Origin: Billgrantia bachuensis
GTDB lineage: Bacteria > Pseudomonadota > Gammaproteobacteria > Pseudomonadales > Halomonadaceae
DNA: 64,000 nucleotides
Direction: 5' to 3'
Assembly: GCF_011742165.1 (NCBI RefSeq)
Contig: NZ_JAAQTO010000013.1
Coordinates: 248,001 to 312,000 of the forward strand
A model generated the notes under the pieces. It worked only from the letters and a program-made list of their open reading frames with translations, searched no databases and was not told the DNA's origin. Positions 59,469-64,000 of this stretch are shown here, one piece after another. Both the position numbers and the translations under genes were made by a program. Each line of letters begins with the position of its first letter. The first letter of the stretch is position 1.

Positions 59469-60710
59469 ATGGCCCGCAAAATCATCGTTCTTGGTGCCGG
59501 CATGGTCGGCGTATCCGTGGCCTGGCACCTGGTGCGTCGCGGCCATGACGTCACGCTGGTGGACCGCCGCGAACCGGGTCTCGAGACCTCCTTCGGCAAT
59601 GCCGGCATCATCCAGCGCGAGGCAGTGCGCCCCTACGCCTTCCCCCGCGATATCGGCACCCTGCTGCGGGTGGTGCCCAACCGCCAGGTGGACATCCGCT
59701 ACCGCCCCACCGGCATGCTGAGCGCGGCGGGCCCGCTGCTGGACTACTGGCTGAACTCGAGCGGTAAGCGCTACGAGCGCATCGTTACCGAATGGGCGTC
59801 GCTGATCATGCGCTGCCAGGATGCCCACGCCCCGATGATCGAGGCCGCCGGCGCCGAGGCGCTGGTGCGCCAGGGCGGCTGGCTGGAGCTTTACCGCACC
59901 CAAAAGGAGTTGGAGGAGCGCCAGAAAGAAGCCCAGGAAAACCACGAGCGCTTCGGGGTTACGTATGAGGTGCTGGACGCCGAGGCGCTCTACGCCAAGG
60001 AGCCGCATCTGGGCAAGGGGCTGATCGGGGCGATCCACTGGACGCAGCCCTGGATGGTCTCGGACCCGGGCGGCCTGGTGCAGGCCTACGCCCGCAGCTT
60101 TGCCGAACAGGGCGGCCATGTGATGAAGGCCAGCGTCGAGGACGTGCTCCAGGTCGATGGCGGTTGGCAGGTCAAGACCAGCGAGGGAACCCTGGAGGCA
60201 GAGGAAGTGGTGGTGGCCCTGGGCCCCTGGGCCGGTGAAATGCTGGCGAGACAAGGCATGAAAGTGCCGCTGTTCGTGAAGCGCGGCTACCACATGCACT
60301 ACTCCGCCGAAGGGGAAGCCAAGCTCAACCACTGGGTGATGGACGCCGAGAAGGGCTTCCTGCTCGAACCCATGCGCGCCGGCATTCGCCTGACCACCGG
60401 CGCCGAGCTGGCCGACCTGGAATCGCCGCCCCAGTACAAGCAGCTGGCCGCCGCCGAGAAGGTGGCACGCAAGCTGTTCCCGCTGGGCAAGCGGCGTGAC
60501 AGCCAGCCCTGGAAAGGCGCCCGCCCCTGCCTGCCCGACATGAAGCCGGTGATCGGCCCCGCCCCCGACAAGGAAGGGCTGTGGCTCGCCTTCGGCCACG
60601 GCCACCAGGGCTTCACCCTGGGCCCCGCCACCGGCGAACTGCTCGCCCAGATGATGGATGGCGAAGCGCCCGCGGTGGATATGGCACCGTTCCGCGTCGA
60701 TCGCTTCTGA
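59469..60710 (+). CDS. DadA-like FAD-dependent D-amino-acid dehydrogenase
   Basis: A 413-residue FAD oxidoreductase of the DAO family. The dinucleotide motif V-L-G-A-G-M-V-G is at residues 7-14, then A-W-H-L-V-R-R-G-H-D-V-T-L-V-D and E-T-S-F-G-N-A-G at about 45. The C-terminal G-H-G-H-Q-G-F-T-L-G-P-A-T-G closes the FAD site. Relatives oxidise D-amino acids or D-hydroxyproline and feed electrons to the quinone pool. AGGGAG sits 7 bases before the ATG. Although 40 kb from the racemase-family gene at 19942, it could act on the same substrates. Confidence 0.87.
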   Translation: MARKIIVLGAGMVGVSVAWHLVRRGHDVTLVDRREPGLETSFGNAGIIQREAVRPYAFPRDIGTLLRVVPNRQVDIRYRPTGMLSAAGPLLDYWLNSSGKRYERIVTEWASLIMRCQDAHAPMIEAAGAEALVRQGGWLELYRTQKELEERQKEAQENHERFGVTYEVLDAEALYAKEPHLGKGLIGAIHWTQPWMVSDPGGLVQAYARSFAEQGGHVMKASVEDVLQVDGGWQVKTSEGTLEAEEVVVALGPWAGEMLARQGMKVPLFVKRGYHMHYSAEGEAKLNHWVMDAEKGFLLEPMRAGIRLTTGAELADLESPPQYKQLAAAEKVARKLFPLGKRRDSQPWKGARPCLPDMKPVIGPAPDKEGLWLAFGHGHQGFTLGPATGELLAQMMDGEAPAVDMAPFRVDRF

Positions 60711-60726
60711 ATGCAAGACCATAACG

Positions 60727-60755
60727 AAAGCGGGCGCCCTTGAGGCGCCCGCTTT
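60727..60755 (+). terminator. rho-independent terminator after the FAD-oxidase gene
   Basis: A 12-bp stem (AAAGCGGGCGCC with its complement) and 5-base loop, ending in TTT and an A/T-rich tail. Both strands carry usable T-tracts. Confidence 0.8.
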
Positions 60756-60816
60756 ATATAAAAATAGGACTCGGCGTAGCGATACCTACCACTCCCCTTC
60801 CCCTACCGTTAGCTCT

Positions 60817-60850
60817 GTAAGACATCGCTGACATCGCCGTAAGCGATTTC
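60817..60850 (+). promoter_or_regulatory. shared 34-bp element G2 upstream of PAAR operon
   Basis: GTAAG at 60817 and 60839 (22-bp spacing) with ATCGCTGA between them, as in element G1 at 55168. It lies 90 bases before the PAAR start. Confidence 0.6.
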
Positions 60851-60939
60851 TTAAAGTCCCGCCAAGCTGTAGCCAACGCAGCGAAGCGGAGGATAATCGA
60901 TAACCGCACCATGGCATGGGGACACAAGGAAGGAACCCA

Positions 60940-61764
60940 ATGGATCTTGCGAAGGTTGGCGACAAAGTAGTCTGTTCCTGCAAGGGTGGGCCGCATCGCA
61001 TCGTTTCCGGTGCAAGCACGGCCAAGGTAGATGGCATTCCCATTGCCAGAGTCGGTGACAAGAGTTCCTGTGGAGCCAGCATCACCGCTGGGGTGGCCTG
61101 GTATCCAATCGAGGGCTCTGCCGCAGCCATACATGGCAGCGCCACGTCATGTGGTGGTTACGTCGAAGCGGCTTCCACCACAGTCACCGGCTCACCCACC
61201 AGCGCGAGCATGTCGGCAGCAGGCCCAATGGCTCATCCAACTTCTCTTAGGATGACCGGTCATCAAGATGACTCGTTCAAGGCCTCGTTTGCCGAAAACT
61301 CCCCAGCAGCTGAATACGAGTATGTAGCCACCGAAACTGAAGCGATCATGAATCAGCCAGCCTACCTCTTCGTCGAAGGTGTTGGCAGCAATGGCGGCTA
61401 TATCTTCCGGGTCAATGTCACGATTAGAGATCACACGCTTCACCTATCGGCACGTGGTGGAGCAGTCGCAGCACTGATCCCGGGGGGCGGTAAAGCTATT
61501 CTAGGCATGCGTGCGGAGCTCATGGATGGCGACCAGTTACTGGAATCGGCAGTGCTTCAGAATGACGGAATCAATGCTTGGCCGGATGAACCTCAGTATA
61601 GACCGGTAGGCCACGCCACCTTTTCCTTGCCCGAACCACGGCCTGGCAAGGCGCTTTCTCTTTACCTCCAAGGCACCTTCCAGTACCAGACCAGCGCTGG
61701 ATCAGCAGCACCGGTACCACCCAGCACAAGCAAGACGATTTCCATTCAGGTGATTGAGAAATAG
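60940..61764 (+). CDS. PAAR-domain protein with C-terminal extension (T6SS tip/effector candidate)
   Basis: A 274-residue protein. Residues 1-90 are a PAAR domain: K-V-G-D-K-V-V-C-S-C near the start, repeated G-x-P-I-A-R-V-G-D and a run of small glycine turns, with Cys and His ligands for the tip zinc. PAAR proteins cap the VgrG spike of type VI secretion systems and carry effectors. Residues about 110-274 form a separate, probably beta-rich domain that I do not recognise, which might be the cargo. No other T6SS gene is in the window. AAGGAAGGA precedes the ATG at 60940. A lipoprotein gene starts 1 base after the stop. Confidence 0.8.
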   Translation: MDLAKVGDKVVCSCKGGPHRIVSGASTAKVDGIPIARVGDKSSCGASITAGVAWYPIEGSAAAIHGSATSCGGYVEAASTTVTGSPTSASMSAAGPMAHPTSLRMTGHQDDSFKASFAENSPAAEYEYVATETEAIMNQPAYLFVEGVGSNGGYIFRVNVTIRDHTLHLSARGGAVAALIPGGGKAILGMRAELMDGDQLLESAVLQNDGINAWPDEPQYRPVGHATFSLPEPRPGKALSLYLQGTFQYQTSAGSAAPVPPSTSKTISIQVIEK

Positions 61765-61765
61765 T

Positions 61766-62389
61766 ATGCTGCGAAAAAAAATCTTTGTCCTAGCGCTGAC
61801 CCTTCTTCTCACGGCCTGCCAGGAAGGTAGAGGCAATGATATCGCCAACGATTCTATCGAACTTCAGAGGCAAGCCAACGAACAAACTTCTCTTGGCATA
61901 GCGGAAAGAAACAATGAGAGACTAGAAAGAGCAAAAGCCCTTATCGAGCAATCGCTCGAGGCCGATCCCGAGAATCACTTCGCGCTGATAAATAGAGCCC
62001 AAATTGCCATCTATCAAGAAAATTACGAGCTTGCTCTAAGCACGGTGGAGCAAGCTTATGATATCGCACCGAGCAACGACTCTCTCCCCCTTTTTCGCTG
62101 CATGCTGATAGAAGAAGTCGAGAGCAATGAAAGCGCGAGGGAGTGCTACTCAGCAGTCGAGGAAAGTTACGCCGAGCGGCACGATGCAGATGGAGAAATC
62201 CCTGCCAACTGGGTGAGCGCGGCTATCCTTGCCGACAGCCGCGCCGCCCCAGAACTGGCCGGAGCATATCTTGAGCAGGAAAAGGCCAAGGGCAAGATGG
62301 AAGCAGAGATTGCCGAGATGACAATCGAGAGATTCCAGGATGGAAGCTATGTGGACCAAGTGTTGATGCGCTATCACACCGAAAAGTAA
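61766..62389 (+). CDS. TPR-like lipoprotein downstream of PAAR gene (immunity candidate)
   Basis: A 207-residue lipoprotein with lipobox L-T-A-C at about residue 16 and TPR-like helical pairs in residues 35-125 (A-L-I-E-Q-S-L-E-A-D-P-E-N-H-F-A-L and Y-E-L-A-L-S-T-V-E-Q-A-Y-D). It starts 1 base after the PAAR stop, so the pair is coupled, an arrangement typical of effector and immunity genes. A related lipoprotein stands alone at 55283. Base composition is visibly lower in GC (50% in 61921-61980 by count), suggesting recent transfer. An immunity role is inference. Confidence 0.65.
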   Translation: MLRKKIFVLALTLLLTACQEGRGNDIANDSIELQRQANEQTSLGIAERNNERLERAKALIEQSLEADPENHFALINRAQIAIYQENYELALSTVEQAYDIAPSNDSLPLFRCMLIEEVESNESARECYSAVEESYAERHDADGEIPANWVSAAILADSRAAPELAGAYLEQEKAKGKMEAEIAEMTIERFQDGSYVDQVLMRYHTEK

Positions 62390-62441
62390 GAGGCCCGTTT
62401 AAGGGCCCCTACAAACAGCCAGGTCAGCAATGTCACATTCC

Positions 62442-63842
62442 TCAGGCCTGGCCTGTACCGATTTTGGTCAAGTGAGAGGCGGATAGCGACATCTCAGCGA
62501 CAGCAAGCTCAACCGACTCATCCGCTTCGTCTTCTACCTGCTCCGCGGGATCGCGCCGATGAAGCTTCGGCGGTGGTGCTACCCAGGCCCTGAGCCGCTG
62601 GCCAACTTGCTGATAGAAATGCGGTACGGCTTTCTCCAGCTCTTCAATAAATATCTTGTTTCCGGCGAATCGGTGCCCGAGGTCTGCCATATAGAAGATT
62701 TCGAAAGCGCTGGGCACAACATCGGTAGCGGCAGATTCCAAAGAAATTGCGTCTTCCAGCACTCGCGCTAACGTCTCTTGGGTCTCTTCTGCGCGCCCTG
62801 GCCGCAGCGCCTTGACGAACATGTTCTCCGTTTCCGCACGAGTTAGCTGCTTCGCCAACCAGTTCACCCTAGCTGAGCTCCGCTTCTTGTCCTGAGGGGC
62901 GGCCAGGCGCATGGAGCAGACGATGGTTCGCTTGGTGAGGTCTGCGGTGACGTTGAGATCCGCAGCAGCATCAGGCACCTCAAGGCAGCAATTGAGTACC
63001 TTCTGCTTGGCCAGCAGGTCACAATCTTCCTTGAGACGTACAACCGGATCGGTGCGATGCGCTCTCGGAAGCTTCAGCTTCACGGGCCTGCCTAGCTGAC
63101 GGCTCATCACCAGACACAGGTCGCGCTGCTCCTGGTGCCAGCTCGACACCGTGTTCTCCACCTCCTCCGTATTCTTGCCCAGCACAGCCCCACTCTTTAC
63201 CTTGCCGACGACCTCTTTCCATTCCCGATTCATGCTATCGAACCGCGTAATCCCATTGGAATCGTGGCTCAAGTAACGCAGCACTTCCTCCAGCAGAAAG
63301 CGTTGGTCTGGTGAGGCAATCTCGCCAGACTCCAGCAAGAGCGTGGCTTGTGTGACTGCGTACATCCAGGACCAGTGGTACAGCTCGATGCCCTTCAGCA
63401 TCGACTTGGGCACCTTCACCGGGTGATGGGAAGGCATGGCCACGAACTGGTTGGTGATAGTGATGACCGCATCAACCTTGTGTCTCTTGGCCTGCAGCAG
63501 GTACTGCTTCAACTGCTCTTCTCCCACCTCGGCGTTACCGATCTTGGCCTCGATCAGAGCCGTCCATGTCTTGCGGCCCGATTTCAGCACAAGCAAGCCA
63601 TCCGGTCGATCACTCTTGATCGCATCTAGCTCGGCCTCCAGAACGATCTCCGTCCAAGCCCCCAATGCCGCGCGACTGCCCACACGCACACCCAGCGATG
63701 CCAGCATCTGCTGACGAAACTCGTGCACGCCCCTCAGGGCGGCCAGCAAGACAGAAGCAGCTCGCTGCTCACGACTGGTATCGGCAACAACAGGTATGAG
63801 CCGGGCCACATCAGCCCGCTTGACGAAATCGGGACGCTCCAT
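62442..63842 (-). CDS. putative PD-(D/E)XK nuclease-like protein
   Basis: A 466-residue soluble protein. A restriction-nuclease-like motif is visible: Glu65 and Glu69/71 in a helix, Asp81 in R-P-D-G, E98-A-K100 after a strand, and Q110-x-x-x-Y114 in the following helix, the QxxxY arrangement of RecB/Cas4-type PD-(D/E)XK enzymes. The remaining 330 residues are helical with no motif I know. It starts immediately beside a right-end region that may hold a further gene. It could be a defence or DNA-repair nuclease; substrate unknown. The tail is acidic and probably disordered. Confidence 0.55.
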   Translation of the reverse strand: MERPDFVKRADVARLIPVVADTSREQRAASVLLAALRGVHEFRQQMLASLGVRVGSRAALGAWTEIVLEAELDAIKSDRPDGLLVLKSGRKTWTALIEAKIGNAEVGEEQLKQYLLQAKRHKVDAVITITNQFVAMPSHHPVKVPKSMLKGIELYHWSWMYAVTQATLLLESGEIASPDQRFLLEEVLRYLSHDSNGITRFDSMNREWKEVVGKVKSGAVLGKNTEEVENTVSSWHQEQRDLCLVMSRQLGRPVKLKLPRAHRTDPVVRLKEDCDLLAKQKVLNCCLEVPDAAADLNVTADLTKRTIVCSMRLAAPQDKKRSSARVNWLAKQLTRAETENMFVKALRPGRAEETQETLARVLEDAISLESAATDVVPSAFEIFYMADLGHRFAGNKIFIEELEKAVPHFYQQVGQRLRAWVAPPPKLHRRDPAEQVEDEADESVELAVAEMSLSASHLTKIGTGQA

Positions 63843-63934
63843 GATCTATCTCCTGCGTATTGTCATTGTTTTTTCGGAGCCGCTGCGGCACAGCACCTCT
63901 CTAGGAGCTGCTGTCATACCAAACACTCGGTCAG

Positions 63935-64000
63935 CTAAGCTCTTAGTGTGACAACGCTCCTCTCACATTCAGCGTAGCCGCACTCATCAAGAATCACCAT
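63935..64000 (-). CDS. possible 3' end of a gene running off the right edge
   Basis: The minus strand from the window edge reads 21 codons, including two cysteines (D-E-C-G-Y-A-E-C), to a stop at 63935. It could equally be non-coding, because there is too little sequence to judge codon use or identify a family. Confidence 0.2.
   Translation of the reverse strand: MVILDECGYAECERSVVTLRA

Noticed and set aside
59343..60722. 459-codon open frame on the minus strand
   Set aside because: Antisense to the DadA-like gene, rich in His/Gly/Gln, with no motif.
1..64000. CRISPR arrays, tRNA, rRNA and insertion sequences
   Set aside because: I looked for regular repeat-spacer patterns, cloverleaf-like segments with CCA ends, transposase motifs and terminal inverted repeats and found none that hold up.

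Overview
This looks like a chromosomal segment of a high-GC (roughly 60-70% by eye) gammaproteobacterium, most probably a member of the Halomonadaceae (Halomonas-like). That assignment is an inference from the protein families present: the DUF2157/DUF4401/GDYXXLXY set, a DctPQM TRAP transporter next to a proline-racemase-family enzyme, MipA/OmpV with a two-component system, COG0523 with FolE2, MscS and twin cold-shock proteins. No rRNA, tRNA, CRISPR array or intact insertion sequence was seen. Coordinates of starts were chosen by ribosome-binding site and signal-peptide logic, so several differ from the longest possible ORF.

Layout. 1-8.5 kb: a LysE-type exporter end, a hydrolase remnant, and the GDYXXLXY and DUF4401 genes, which are separated from their usual partner DUF2157 by a LysR/MBL-fold/DsbA-like module. 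The module is bounded by a 10-bp direct repeat. TudS-like DUF523, a DUF3298 lipoprotein and an XRE regulator follow. 8.7-16 kb: aldo/keto reductase, acidic secreted protein, MscS channel, NAD(P)-binding protein with its HxlR regulator and palindrome, and a zinc-starvation pair (COG0523 GTPase and FolE2) behind a Zur-type box. 16-21 kb: GlxA-type regulator, TRAP transporter and proline-racemase-family protein, a likely hydroxyproline-type catabolic locus. 21-28 kb: DUF899 protein, a winged-helix regulator with a beta-propeller protein, and a decayed tandem duplication containing two cold-shock genes and a methyltransferase. A frameshifted EamA transporter follows.

28-42 kb is the most striking part. 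A PmrAB-like two-component system with MipA lies divergent from an RND efflux operon. The efflux operon is the scar of a tandem duplication: the outer-membrane factor sits in one copy and the fusion protein plus pump in the other, with truncated copies of both genes at the junctions. Between them lies a lower-GC GtrA/GtrB/ArnT-like glycosyl-transfer cassette. Next is a YejM/PbgA-like membrane sulfatase-fold protein. Three homologous promoter regions (31155-31266, 35878-35972, 42207-42300) carry paired TTAC half-sites and a TCTTCTGAAAGACGCATT core at constant spacing. I infer one envelope-stress regulon combining sensing, lipid modification and efflux.

42-55 kb: a molybdenum hydroxylase operon (2Fe-2S subunit, Mo subunit, XdhC), a second two-component system, DoxX, and two closely related AraC regulators flanking an SDR, a LysR and a Tat-exported MBL protein. 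The Mo-hydroxylase and SDR promoters share an AraC-style direct repeat with 21-bp spacing. 55-64 kb: a TPR lipoprotein, DUF1289, an HD (Mesh1-like) hydrolase, TSUP permease with AraC regulator, a DadA-like FAD oxidase, a PAAR protein with a downstream lipoprotein, and a putative PD-(D/E)XK nuclease. The two lipoprotein loci share a 34-bp promoter element.
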